In this document: piece by piece, positions 47,165-58,914 of the stretch
Layout of the letters: the number at the start of each line of letters is the position of its first letter
Position numbering within the stretch: the stretch's first letter is position 1
Assembly: GCF_000002985.6 (NCBI RefSeq)
Contig: NC_003282.8
Location: forward strand, 124,001-188,000
Source: Caenorhabditis elegans
Taxonomy: Eukaryota > Nematoda > Chromadorea > Rhabditida > Rhabditidae
Direction of reading: 5' to 3'
Length of the DNA: 64,000 nt
The notes under the pieces: generated by a model
What the model was told of the DNA's origin: nothing
The model's database searches: none
What the model saw: the letters and a program-made list of their open reading frames with translations, nothing else
Made by a program: the position numbers and the translations under genes

Positions 47165-47311
47165 TGTGAGGGTGAGCGCGCGCGCGAAAAAACTAATGGT
47201 TTTTGCTGTTGAAGAAATGAGGAAAAAATGAATGTAGAGAGAAAATCAGTAAGAGGAAGAAAGAAAATAGTTTGATGGGCGCCAGATTCGCGCGCGCGCC
47301 CAGGGAGAGAG
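47165..47311 (+). promoter_or_regulatory. GC-box promoter-like region with E2F-like motifs
   Basis: Two purely alternating GC runs occur: GAGCGCGCGCGCGAAAAAAC near 47174-47193 and TTCGCGCGCGCGCC at 47287-47300. On either strand they contain TTTTCGCGC- or TTCGCGC-type E2F-like sequence. They are followed at once by an ATG with good coding-exon features (47312). Confidence 0.4.
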
Positions 47312-47344
47312 ATGAGTGACGAGGTGGAGGAGGATAATGTCCTT
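47312..47344 (+). CDS. Candidate first coding exon, partner exons not identified
   Basis: ATG at 47312 reads MSDEVEEDNVL, then meets a consensus donor GTGAGTG at 47345 in phase 0. Position just after the GC-rich promoter-like block and the acidic start look natural. It could be an alternative 5' exon of the Myb-like gene, since phase 0 matches exons starting at 56866 and 58708 but not 55082 or 55717. It could also belong to an unseen gene. The longer 83-codon ORF over it turns low-complexity and is less likely. Confidence 0.35.
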
Positions 47345-50300
47345 GTGAGTGTTGTGAGGAGGAATGAACAGACACCGGCAACGGTAGATCAGCGCTTTTT
47401 TCTTTTTGGTTTGGGTTTTCATAGATTTACTTACCTCAAAGAAGTTTCAAAGAAGTTTCCTATACCATTCTTCAACAGATATAGCCGGAAACTGACCCCC
47501 AGTTCAAACCCATATTTATTTTTTGTAATCAAATGTATTTTCCTAATTTTTCGCAAAAACTGAGCCACCTAAATTTTAGTATATTATATTGAATTTTTCA
47601 GCATATTATAGATGTATCCATAAATATTAAAGTTAAAAAAAAACTAAAATATAGACGGTAATTTTCAATTCGTAAATCAACTTTGAATTAGAAACAATCG
47701 AATATTTAAAATTACCAGTAACATATTAATTACAAAAGTTATATATCGCTAATCTAATTGAGTAAAACAATGATCAGGAGCTGATATAATGATTTCAAGC
47801 ATTTTTAAAGTTGATTTGTTTAAAATAAAATTGTAATATATTATATTGGTTCGCAGTCACGGACTTCATAATTTTAAAAAATTTAGCTACCAAATAATTT
47901 TGAGCCTATACCATTCTTCTCAATTTTTTCATTTTGATGCCTGTCACCAAAGCTATTGCAACGTTCATGTAGTTCAAAGACCTCTGGTCATCATCTGACT
48001 TTTCTTATCACCAAATGGTCATTTTTATATGCGTTCCTTGTGGTACATCTTCTGATTATTAGTATTAACCCATATAAATATTTATAGATTAATTAAGCGA
48101 GTTTGATTATTATTTTCAGGTCTGGGGTTTGATTCCGCTTGCCCACAGAAAATTTCAGTTTGTTTCAAAAATACTATTTTCCAAAAAATCTCCCATGATG
48201 TTCGCCTAACATTTGTGAAATTATCGAAAATATGCAAAAAATCCAATTTCAAAGCAGTTTTACAGGCCTCTAAAATGATGAAGAAATTCACTGAAACATT
48301 TGCAGATCGATATTTTTCCAGATCAAAGCGCTTCTCTGCCGCTAGAATTAGATTTTTGTAAAGATCTATTTAAAGGGCCCGCTTTGAAATGACATAAGTT
48401 TTATTCCGAAGTCTAAAAGTGAGCTGAAATACTTTCCTTGTTTTTTACATATATTTCAACAGGTTGTATTTATTTGTAAAATATTTGTAGCGAGGCATGC
48501 TGTCCCTTTAGATAAATCATACATTACTATGTAAGTCAGAGTCCAACTTTCTGTATTTAAGTAGTTTTAAACCAGAAAATTAACAAAACACAAGAATAAG
48601 AATAATAGGGAAAACGACATTCTGGCAAGTTTTCTGAAGTTCTTCCAATTTTATAGTTTAACATATATCGGTAATTTGTTCACATTTCTTTAATTCCTAA
48701 TTTTTATGAATTATCTATACTATACGTTGTATTAGTAAATCTCCCATCCCTGTTTCCTTATCAATGCGCTAAAGAGCCAATTGTCATAAAACGGACCTTT
48801 TGTCCCCCAGTTATCAAACATTCCCTAACAAGTTGCGCAATTTACGATCCTATGTGACTTGGATTACAGGCCGACTAGACTGTGTGTCTTCCCCTTTTTC
48901 TTATTTATTCCTGCTTAATCTATTCAGCATAGTCTATTCGGCTAACAAGCAGCGGGAGTCTCTCAATTTGGGGTTCCCGAGCCTGATTCATCATCCTCTT
49001 CATTTGCATTTAGTGACATTCATGCAAATATCGTTCCCACTCTCTCTCTCCCTCTTTCTTTAAAGTTTACACGACTTTCCCTCTTACTGTAGAGGGGGGG
49101 GGGGGGTACTACTGTTTTCCAAGCCACTCATTGTCGACCTTTCACGCATTCTGCCAACAAAAGAGGTTACATAAAGAGCACAAGGCTCTCGAAGGACCAT
49201 CCCCCTCCTCAATAGATTCATTGATGGCCGGGGGAATACAAGGTCAAGCAGATGGTGCGTGTGTCCTTCATCACACCATGGTGTTGGTTATCCTTTTTTC
49301 CCCAAAGCCCTATACCCATTTTCTATCTATTAAATGTGCATTTTTATGAGTTTCTACACCAATACTTTTTTACGCAATCGCACCCCGCGCACACAAAGTG
49401 CATGCCGCTCTTGATTGGAGGAAAAGTTATGTTTATACAGTATATGAAGGCATCAGATAACACACCTCTTTTATCCACCCGATAGTTTATTTATTCTTGG
49501 ATAACAATTGGCGTAAATCTCAGATAAGCTCTGTGACTGGAACTGAATATAAATTGATTTTCTACAATTTCTCGATGATCCAGGTTGAGGTGAGCTTTCA
49601 AATTTTTCAAACACCCAATAGTTTATTTATTATTTAATAAATATTTTGTCATATGCCAATTCGGCGTTTTTAGGCTGAAAAATTATCTTCAACTTTTGAT
49701 TCTCAAGGTCGGGTGGATTTTTTTTTAATATTTAGGTTTTGTTGGATCTTTTTAGTGACAAGGTATTTCTCGCCACGTGGCCCATAAAACGGCGTTTACT
49801 ACCTGGCCTAGAAAAAGCGAGAGTTCGGCCACCGACTTCTCTTTGATTACAGATCGTTCTGAAACTCTTCCAAAATCAACTTTGAAAAAGTAGCCTACCG
49901 TAGCAATTTTGCAGAAAATTCTTTATATTCATGCTTTGATGATGATCGAGTTTCTGTATATTTGCGGTTGGGATTAATATATTCGTCAATTTCAAGATTT
50001 TCTTTATCATTGGTCTGAGACTGAATTTGGAATTTGCATTATTTAAGTCGATTAAATTTTTTTTTTGGAAACACTTTTGCTACTTGGAATGCTGAATACT
50101 TTTCCTACCCTATGTGCTTTCTGCGATTTCAGTTTTTGTTTTTTGCCCATGAGGCTTGTACAAAAAAATCAAAGCTTATGGTAATAATACCCAAGCTCTT
50201 AACTATGACCTATTGCAATAAGAAGCATGACAAAAGCTTCTCCATCTTATTAGTGACAATTGCGTGACGAACAGTGACCGGCTGTTTGCTTGTCGCTTTC

Positions 50301-50729
50301 ACTGGTAATCCGTCAAAGATTTTGGCTCTGTCTCCCTGGTTATTAACGTATGTGTCCTGTAAGGGGGTAAATGTTGGTCAAACCTTCGATACACACACAC
50401 ATTCATCTTACACACCACAGGCGGGTGGTCTTTTTATTTGTTTATGGGTGAGGGTCCCCCAGAATCAGTGCTCTGCAGTGAAACGACCATGTGCACCATA
50501 AATAGCGATAAGATACAAACACACCTAGGAGATTGTGTTGAATAGATATATATCAAAAGTAGGCACACATTACCTAACACCTTTAGCCTATATTGACACA
50601 TTTGGTCAAACTTAGGGGGCAATCAAGAAAGGGATGTATATTTAGAGTCTAACTTTCCTTGCAACGTGGCTCCCGCCACTTCCAGTAAAATACACGGTTG
50701 CAAAATAGGAGCCATCTTTATAAAATTGT
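47345..50729. other. No convincing gene
   Basis: AT-rich, with pyrimidine-rich stretches near 49030-49090, a run of 13 G at 49094-49106, CA repeats near 50390, and one stray TCGGCCACCGAC repeat copy at 49808. ORFs of 60-87 codons on both strands lack splice context and domain features. Confidence 0.5.
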
Positions 50730-51160
50730 TTAAAAGTTGAGTAGCGCGCCAGTGGGAAAAATGTTAAAAACTACTCCAAAAATGACCAAATATCTTGTTA
50801 AAACTTCAAAAATTTATTGAAAAATTTTTATTTACTGTCAAAAATTGGAAATTGCTCAGTTTTTGCCATTCATAATTTTGGAAGTCGACCAAAAAAAAGT
50901 GTTTTTTTTTAAATATTTTTAATAAATTGATTTTGTTTTTATTATTCGTATTAAAACATTGTAGGGATCGGAACATGCGATTTTTTTTGGGTTTCGTCCA
51001 AAGCTCATACCTTCCAAAATTTTGACAATTTACCAAAACTTTGGCCGGAAATTATGAAAAATCTAAAAAATTTTGGAATTTTTTGTTATTATTTTGGTCG
51101 TTTTGAATTATTATAAGTGTATTTAGACTGAAACCCCTTTGGCGCTACTCGATCTTTAAA
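50730..51160. mobile_element. Foldback element, GAGTAGCGCCA ends, diverged copy
   Basis: Left end TTTAAAAGTTGAGTAGCGCG and right end TTGGCGCTACTCGATCTTTA are inverted relatives of the 36279 element ends. The inside carries inverted AAAATTTTT-rich arms with more decay. Confidence 0.78.
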
Positions 51161-53580
51161 GGAAGGTAAAGGCCAACTTTTCAAGCTACTTTAACGGAAA
51201 ACTCAAGTATGAACATTTTCTGTTGCACAGTTTTATAAAATATTGTAAATTCCACAGAAATCTGTTTCGGTTGTTCTCGTGAAAATGTTATCTGATCAAG
51301 TTGAGGAATGGCTGTTTTTGAACCGATTTTCTTTTTGATTTACAAAAACTTTCAAAATTAGATAGTTTTCCATCATTAGTTAGAGGAAAAATTAACAAAA
51401 ATTAGCCTCACTGTTTTGAAAATTAACAAAAAACTCCACAGGCTTTTAAATTAAAGGGTACATATTTGATAAAGATGACACAAGGATGAGTTTTCCGAAG
51501 TTTGTAAGGACGCTCTTTTCCCTAAAGTCCGTGAAAGACAATAATACAGTAACTTTCTATTACCTACAAATTACCTTTTTATTTACCCATCACACATTAG
51601 CACCATCCACCGATTAACGTTAATCTTATTTCTCAAGTACTGGAATAAAAGTTTAGCACCTGAACAAAGACTGCGTAATTCGCGGAAGATCAACCTCCTT
51701 ACCCCCCCCCCCCCGCAAAAACGGAAAACGTATAATTTGTTGTTCATGAAACTGTAATTAGACAGTCAGTCTTCTGTCCATCAACGATGTGTGTGCGTGT
51801 GTCACGTAACAGTGGTAATTAGCTGAAGGTCTTCGCCTCCCTCCTCTCTGTAGAGGTTCCGTCCGGTCACACAGCCTGTCTGCTGCTCTTTTTGCCAACG
51901 TCTGTTGTGTCCCTTTCCCTTTTCTCAAGGAGACTCTCCGGTTGATTGCGCACTATTTCCATCCCTCTGCCGGTCATCCGTCTGCCGGGTTTTTGTGCCC
52001 CCCCCCCCCCCCCCCAACTGTTTTCTTATATACTCGGACAATGGCGGGTCCTATTGAAATTCGATGCGGGGGTATTGGGATAGAAGTAGTCTATAACCTG
52101 GTATTTCCCACTGAGCATTGTCTTTATTACGCATATTTGATTGAAGTCTTTCATATTCTAATAGTGTGTATTTCCATGTTGAGTTTTTTTTTTCTAACTT
52201 AAAATTTTTTTAACTTTTACTTACTGGTTCTATTGATTAATTCTTATTTTATAAAACTTAGTAGTTAACGTCTTTGATACTCAAATTTTTGGGTTTTTGA
52301 AACATTTTTTCATGTGTATTATCGAAACGAATTCTTCAATAAAGTACTTAGTTTTGAAAAATAAAATATGTGGAGTTTCAGAATATGTGGAGTTTCAGAA
52401 CTTTCAGAACTTTCCCAATTTTTTTTGGTTCTTTTTTAATTTTTTTCTTTGAGTAGGTACTATTCTATATCTCATGAGTAAGTTTCAATTATCTTTATTA
52501 AAAATAAATTATTTTTTAATTTGTTTTGAAAAAATTAAAACATTTATTTTTGTGATCAAAACGAATTTTTACAATAACGATTTTTTTAATTTTGAAAAAT
52601 ATTAATGTGTGGATTTTTTTAGACTTTTAGACTTAAGAAATAATTATTTATAAGCCTTATTAGGAAAAATGGATTTTCCAAGTTTTTTGTCAACTTTTCC
52701 AAACAAAAATTTCAGTATTAGGATTTTAAAAAATAAGTAAATAGGAAAATTAAATAAGATTTTCAAATTAATTTTTAAAGAATAATGTTTATGTAATTTT
52801 ACAGACCATTTCCCAATTTTTTTTTGGATTTTATATTGGCAATTTTTTTAATTCCTACTAAATTTTTTTCTCTCATTAGTAAGTTTTTATCTTTATTGAA
52901 AATAATTTATTTTAAAATTTGTTTGAAATAAAATTCGTATCCACAACTGCACCAAGAAAAATTCAAATTTTTTTCAAAGAATAATGAAATTTTCAAAAAA
53001 GGCTCCAGTGGAAAAATAATTATTTTGAGCCATTTTACACCAGTGAAAAACTGAGCTGAAAAAAATTCAGATAAACTTTTTTCCAGATTGAATTGCTCTA
53101 CTGAGGATGATTTGTGTAGTACCCTTATAGCGGCGTTCTCTGCCAAATGGTAGAGGCTTCATGTTTTCCGTATTAAGAAACATTATTGCAATGGCACATG
53201 CCAGTTAATTTTTACATAGTTCGGAATATTGTTGCAAGGTCACAAAAACCTTCCAAATTTTTGAAACGACAAAACTCTTAGTACACCTATCAACTTTAAG
53301 ACTTCCAAAAATATGGGGGTTATGATTATTATTATTACCACCACCAAACCCACCCCCCCCCCTCCTTATTGGTACCTAGCAGTCATGTTTCACGATTGCT
53401 AGGTCGCGCTAATCTAGCATCACTATCTCCGTTTTCCATCAGCCACACCGATCTTTGTTGCAACCCCTCTATGTCTCCTTCTCCTCACAACCCGGGCGGT
53501 CCCCTCCCAATTTTTAGTTGTTTTACATATGTCCCGCCCGTTGTTCTCACATCTCTTTTTTTATTACGAGCTAGCTTCTA
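51161..53580. other. No convincing gene
   Basis: AT-rich sequence with C-runs at 51704-51714 and 51998-52015 and pyrimidine-rich patches. ORFs of 70-86 codons at 51942 and 53369 are pyrimidine-driven Ser/Pro/Leu-rich reads without supporting splice sites. Confidence 0.5.
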
Positions 53581-53604
53581 ACCGTTCTCGGCGAGGCGGA
53601 AGAA

Positions 53605-53680
53605 AATGAAGGCAGGTGGCCGACGACGACTCGGTCGGCAAATTAGGCTCTCTTGGAGGTATCACCTGCCACCTTGGTCA
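53605..53680. promoter_or_regulatory. Structured GC-rich block (nested hairpin potential)
   Basis: GGCAGGTG (53610) pairs with CACCTGCC (53663), enclosing CCGAC...GTCGG near 53620-53638. This could fold as a stem with an inner hairpin in DNA or RNA. It lies about 1.5 kb upstream of the Myb-like gene. No known RNA family is recognised. Confidence 0.3.
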
Positions 53681-53835
53681 TAATAACCTAACCATCTGCC
53701 TCTTTTCCGAAACCTTCGTCTCACTTCGAAACATCAGACAGCCGTTACTTTTTGTCGTCCGTCTGTCAATTGCACCCGTGACTCGAGGTGAAAACTGGAA
53801 GGAAAAACTTTTGATTCAAAAAAATGTTGATTTTT

Positions 53836-53855
53836 TTTTTGGCGCGCGGGAAAAA
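53836..53855. promoter_or_regulatory. Double E2F-like site
   Basis: TTTTTGGCGCGCGGGAAAAA contains TTTGGCGC on the plus strand and TTTCCCGC on the minus strand, overlapping in one quasi-palindrome. Both match the general E2F/DP consensus TTTSSCGC. It is about 1.23 kb upstream of the Myb-like start codon. Confidence 0.45.
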
Positions 53856-54184
53856 GCTGACAAAAAGTCCTTGACAGATCCGTGGAGACCGGTACCGACC
53901 GGCACGGAAGAAAAAACTTTGATAACGAATGGTTTTGTCGGTGTTTTGTAGTTTTGGCTTCCGCTTAAGCTTTTCTAGGTGTTTTTTTTTTGCGCCCCTG
54001 GCATAAGGTAAGCGTGCAGGCACCAATCAGGCACATTTTTCGACATAAAAGTTACAAAAAAATTTTAAAAATACACAATTACTTTCAGAAAATCCGATTT
54101 TAATGTTGAATTTTCGATTTTCTTTCAAATTTTCTCAAATTTTCAACGTGTTTGAATTATCATAACGTTTATGAAGTTTTCCAC

Positions 54185-54366
54185 TTGGTGTCAGAGTGTC
54201 TCATTTTGGATTGATCTACGTTGATCTACAAAAAATGTGGGAGAAGAGACGCTGAGTTATCAACTGATTTCGCATGGTTAAAAACGTGCTGACATCACAT
54301 TTTTTAGGAAAAACATTCCCGCATTTTTTGTAGATCAAACCGTGATGGGACAGCCTGGCACTACGT
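54185..54366. mobile_element. Palindromic element, TTGATCTACAAAAAATGCGGG family, copy 4
   Basis: Termini TGGTGTCAGAGTGTCTCATT and GGGACAGCCTGGCACTACG. The core holds GAAGAGACGCTGAG, CGCATGGTTAAAAACGTGCT and TTCCCGCATTTTTTGTAGAT. Confidence 0.85.
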
Positions 54367-55082
54367 TGTTTTCTAGCAATTTTGATAGAAAAAATTCAGA
54401 AATTCATTTTTGATAAAAATTTTATCCAAAAAAAACTAAAATCGTTTACTAGTGATTTTTAATTTATTTATACCGTACCCTCGCAAAACTTTGAAGGCGC
54501 ATACAATTTTTTTTTTCGTTGTGGCTCTTGCAGCGATATCTGTTTTGTTGTAAAGTAGCATTAAAATAATATTTTATCGCTTAAAAATATTGAATTTTCA
54601 TTTATAAATAACAGATTGACAACATTTTACACAAAATTTTACACCGTAAACTTTTATATGAGCATACTCCTTTTCACTGAATCGGGTCTCACCGCGAGCT
54701 ACCATCTGTCGTTCGGCAAACCTGTTTTCATTATTTCCGACAGCTTTAATCTCGTAATCATCGCCTGTAATTCGTATTTCTTCTCGTAAACCAAAAGGAA
54801 AAGAGACCATATGCCATCTGCGTTGTGCTTCTCCTCATCTTTTAGGTCTTGTTGATGACGCAATCAATCCTCCAATCGAAGCTCAAGAGCTCTTCCCCCC
54901 CCCTCCACGTGTCACTTGTCTTCTTTTCTTAGATTTTCTCGCTTCACTGATTGATTTACTCACACCTTCATCATAAATCACGGAAATTTTACACAGAATT
55001 GTTGCAGAAAACGACGAAGTAGACGGGAGCAACGGTACACTCGGTGTTTTAGGGTCTTGCCGCGCGCCGGGTTGTTTTTAGG

Positions 55083-58000
55083 ATGTTTTCCCCGGATACT
55101 AATAGCGAATTTTATGATGGTATGTTTTTTAGGGTTTTAAAAATATCTCATAACATAAAAATCGGAAATTTTACATGAAAGCGATCAAAACCTGAAAAAA
55201 ACGTTAGAAAGTTTTGCTGAATGTGTGTAAATTCCTCGGGAAATCTCATTTACACTAGAAATTTCCATTTTTTCAGATATTTTCGCTGAAAAATTTTTGA
55301 AAAAGTAGCTGAAATATGTGTTTCACTTATTATAATAAGAACTATTTTTCTTTAAAAAATGTTTTTTACACTGAAAACACGCGAAAATCTGGAAAATGTT
55401 CAGAATTACAAAATATTATTTAGCTCTTTCTTGACATTTTCTAAAATAAAAGTTTATTGGACTTCCAAATTATTTTTTCAGAAAATGTTTTTTTAGGAAC
55501 TAAAAAAAGTGAAAATTTCAGTTATTGGCCAGTTTTCTCGTTTTTTGAACCATTTTTTGAGGCCCACTCTTTTTTTTTTAAATTTAAAAATATGAATTTA
55601 ATTACTTTTTAAAAGCAAAAATGAAGAAAAAACAAATTTTCTTCGACTTTTGCGTTTTTCGGGAAAAAAAAAAGATAATTTCTTGTTAAAAAATAGAGTC
55701 CTTCAAAAATTTCCAGATTTTTACACGAAATACAACACAAATATGGCCCCAACAACATCGACATTCAATGCGCAGCCACGTCTTTCATTAGACAGTGGTC
55801 TTGGATTAACAAATGATTCATTTTATTCAACTGATCTGAATGAGACTCATTTAATGGATATTTCTGCTGGAAATGCTTCAACAAGCTTCCAATCTCAGCC
55901 ACCTCCACAACTGGAATCATCACCTCCAACGAAATGGGCGAGAATCCGGACACCACCGAATCGAAAAAAGAAAATATCTCACGAAGGGCCGAATCAAGAA
56001 GCTTTGCCACCTGGATTCAACCTCTTCTCACCACCATCTCGGAAAAAGATTAAAACTGCATTTTCATCACCACCGCCAAAATCTATGAAAACTCCAGATT
56101 CTCTGCGAAAATCCATTCGAATTTCCAGTCCGTCTCCGTTTAAGGTCACTTTCAGTAAGACTCCGCTGAAATTGTCGAATAATGAAAATGTTACTGGTGA
56201 GTTTGAATGGAAATTGGTTGAAAATGGGCTGGGAAAATTTTTCTCTAAAAATAGAAAAAAGAATTCAAATTTTAAAAATAGAAAAAAAAATAGTTTCAGA
56301 TTTTGAAAAATCCAGGAATTTCGTTTTTTTCCCCTAAAAAACAAAGTGTATTGTTACAGCAAATTTCTTGTTGAAAAAAACCAAGTTGTAACGTTTTTCT
56401 TCCAGGAATCCATATTGGCCGCTCCGGGACGTATTACAATAAGCAAGTGACCGGAAGTGCTTCAAAAAGATGTCTGTTACCTTCAAAACCCGATGGATTC
56501 ACATTTCTCGGCTCACCGGGCAATTCTGACGTGAGATTTTATATCTAGAGTCTCATCCAAAATTGTTAACCTCAACTAAAACCAAGAGCCTCATCAAAAA
56601 TCGTGATCCTCAACCAAAATCTAGAGCCTCAACCAAAATTCTGAGCCTCAACCAAAATCGAGAGCCTCAACCAAAATCTAGAGCCTCAACCAAAATTCTG
56701 TGCCTCAACCAAAATCGAGAGCCTCACCCAAAATTTTGAGCCTCAACCAAAATTGTAAATTTTCAATTTTCAATTTAAAAAATTTCAAACAATTTTTGAT
56801 TAAAAAACCTTGAAAAATAAATTTAGAATTTTTTCAATTTCATATTTTCAAGAATTTTTTTCCAGGTACTCGATTTCCCACTACAAACTACATTCGAAGG
56901 GTTCGGAGATCTTGACACTCCGGCAAAAATCAATGCAGCACTGGAAGTGAATAATGATGATTCAATGGATTATTATCAATATGCTGGAATGATTGAAACT
57001 TCAAGCTCCCTTGCCACATACACAAATTCCACAGGCCCTCTCGTCGAAAATCATGCCAGGAATTTGAAAAGCGTGCCAATTTCACGAACGGCTTCTCGGA
57101 ATTTGATGAAAATTAGCAGAAAATCTGTAGAAGAACCTGTTCCAGAGCCACAAGCAGTACATGTTGAACCAGTTATTGAAAAACCAACGAAAATTTCCGC
57201 TAAAAAAGAAAAAGAGCAGAAAAAATCGGCGGCGAAGGAAGCAGCACTGAAAGAGGCAAAGGAAAAGGAAATGAGAATATGGAAATTGGCTCCGTTTGAA
57301 ACGCCCAAGAAAGAAGTTCCTTTGGTAAGATTTGGAGAAAAAAAAACTGGAATAAAAATCAAAAAAAAAATTTTGAAAATTTTTTAGAAGTCATCTATTA
57401 CGGGAACACAAAATTCTGAGAATGCGTATTGTGCAACATATTTGACGTGCAAAATATCTCGTAGCGAAAACTACAGTAATTCTTTAAATGACTACTGTAG
57501 CACTTGTGCCGATTTACGGGCTCGATTTGATTCATTCGATGCTTAAGACGAGTTCGTATTATTTCCTTTTTTTGCCTAATTTTAATAAATATTCTATCGA
57601 TAAATGAATGATTTTAATTCAATTCAAAAATCGAGCCCGTAAATCGACACAAACGCTACAGTAGTCATTTAAAGATATACTGTAGTTTTCGCTACGAGAT
57701 ATTTTGCGCGTAAAATATGTTGCTCAATACGCGTTCTCAGAATTTTGTGATTTTGTAAAAAATAATTTTTATATAGTTTTTGTTTGAGCACAACTCTAAA
57801 ATAAAAAAACATCTCAGTTGATTTTTGAAAATTTTGAAAAAAGAGGCAAAGAGGAAAGCTGAAATTTTTTTTTAAAAATATTTTTTACCTTTTTTTTTAA
57901 TTTTCAATTTTTTTCAATCCCAAATAGTGGAGAAAAAGCCGAAAACTGTTGTCATTATGTTGGCGGAGCTTCTGGTGCCCCGCCCCTCTCCGAAGCCTTT

Positions 58001-58914
58001 TTTCGAAAAACGTGGTATTTCTAGAGAAATAAGGTTTCGTTTACCAAATAATAAAATTAAAAAATTCACATTTTCTCTAGATCTAAAAAAAACTTTTTTT
58101 CGACATTTTTTTAAGAAGTCATATAAATTTTCTATATTTTTTGTTTGAACACAACTCAAAAATAATAATAAATTTCTGTTGATTTTGGAAAATTTTAAAA
58201 AAAGAGGTACCTATTTCTAGAAAGCCGGCATTTTTTCAAAATTTTTTAAAAGTTACCTATTTTTTTTAATTTTCAAGTTTTTTTTTTCAATTCAAAGTAG
58301 CGAAAAAAAAGTTTTAAATAGTTGCCATTAAATGGGCGGGGCTTATGGTGCCACGCCCCTTTACAGTTTTTTTTGCTGTCTAGATCAGAAAAAATTGTTT
58401 TTTTTTAATAGCTAAATAATGTTTTAAAGTTTTCTTTACTACAAAAAAATAAAATTAATCGAAAAAAATTTTTTTTTCAAACAAAATTCAAACAAAATCC
58501 CCGAAATATCTTTTTGCACATATGTGCACATTCAAGGCTACACACACACACCTGGCTGTGCCTTTAAAATTGGATTTTCTCACCAATTTGGTCACCTGAA
58601 ACATACCAATTACCTTGTTTACCAAGTACTTGTAGTGTGTATAGACTTTTCACCCCTTGGAAAATTTCAACGAAAAAAAAAGAAAAAAAAAACGTAATTG
58701 TTTGCAGTACTCGGGTCGTTGGCTCGTCATATCCACTGGTCGCACTCTGGCTCAGCAGGAGCTTTTTTCGGATGCAAAGTCGTTTTTCAAAGCGAATCCT
58801 CCACCGGCTCCACGGGCTCCGCAGGCTCCAGAACTTGCTTCAGGACCTCGAAGAATCCCAACTATTCAACGTGTGACACTTTTTAAGCATCGTTACCGGT
58901 CCCCGCGTGACTAA
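55083..58914 (+). CDS. Protein resembling the Myb C-terminal (MuvB-interacting) region, no DNA-binding repeats
   Basis: Exons 55083-55119, 55717-56196, 56406-56530, 56866-57324 and 58708-58914; 435 aa. A GTTTTTAG acceptor one base before the ATG suggests trans-splicing and a true start. The N-terminal two thirds are Ser/Pro-rich with many SP/TP sites and basic patches (NRKKK, SRKKIK). Residues 151-165 read PSPFK...TPLKL, like the conserved TPxPFK...PLKL element of animal Myb proteins. A Lys/Glu-rich helix lies at about 322-350. Residues 372-391 read W-x5-G-x-T-x2-Q-x6-A-K, matching without gaps the pattern I recall for the Myb C-terminus (W-x5-G-x-T-x2-Q-x6-A-R). No SANT/Myb repeat with spaced Trp residues is in this gene or upstream. 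It could be a nuclear regulator that binds LIN-9/LIN-52. Gene structure is firm; the family call is inference. Confidence 0.82.
56551..56755. repeat. AACCAAAATCTAGAGCCTC minisatellite
   Basis: About nine copies of a 19-20 bp unit (GAGCCTCAACCAAAATCTA and variants) in intron 3 of the Myb-like gene. This is the reverse complement of the unit at 958-1440. In both genes the transcribed strand carries the CCTCAACCAAAA sense. Confidence 0.88.
57401..57756. mobile_element. Palindromic element, CACAAAATTCTGAGAATGCG family, copy 1
   Basis: Arms of about 150 bp contain ATATCTCGTAGCGAAAACTA, CAGTAATTCTTTAAATGACT and CGATTTACGGGCTCGAT, inverted around about 57580. It fills part of the last intron of the Myb-like gene. 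The second copy is at 60950-61248. Confidence 0.9.
57757..58707. other. Rest of the last intron of the Myb-like gene
   Basis: Two diverged direct repeats, about 57770-58020 and 58125-58370, share TTTGTTTGAGCACAACTC, AAGAGG, and TGGCGGAGCTTCTGGTGCCC / TGGGCGGGGCTTATGGTGCC. ORFs here are low-complexity and not coding. Confidence 0.65.

Noticed and set aside
55994..56344. 116-codon minus-strand ORF inside the Myb-like gene
   Set aside because: Shadow of the spliced plus-strand exon; Phe-rich low-complexity ends extend into the intron.
57600..58300. Possible CRISPR-like or phage-like repeat organisation in the window's tandem arrays
   Set aside because: The arrays are eukaryotic minisatellites and foldback elements without regular unique spacers or cas-like genes.
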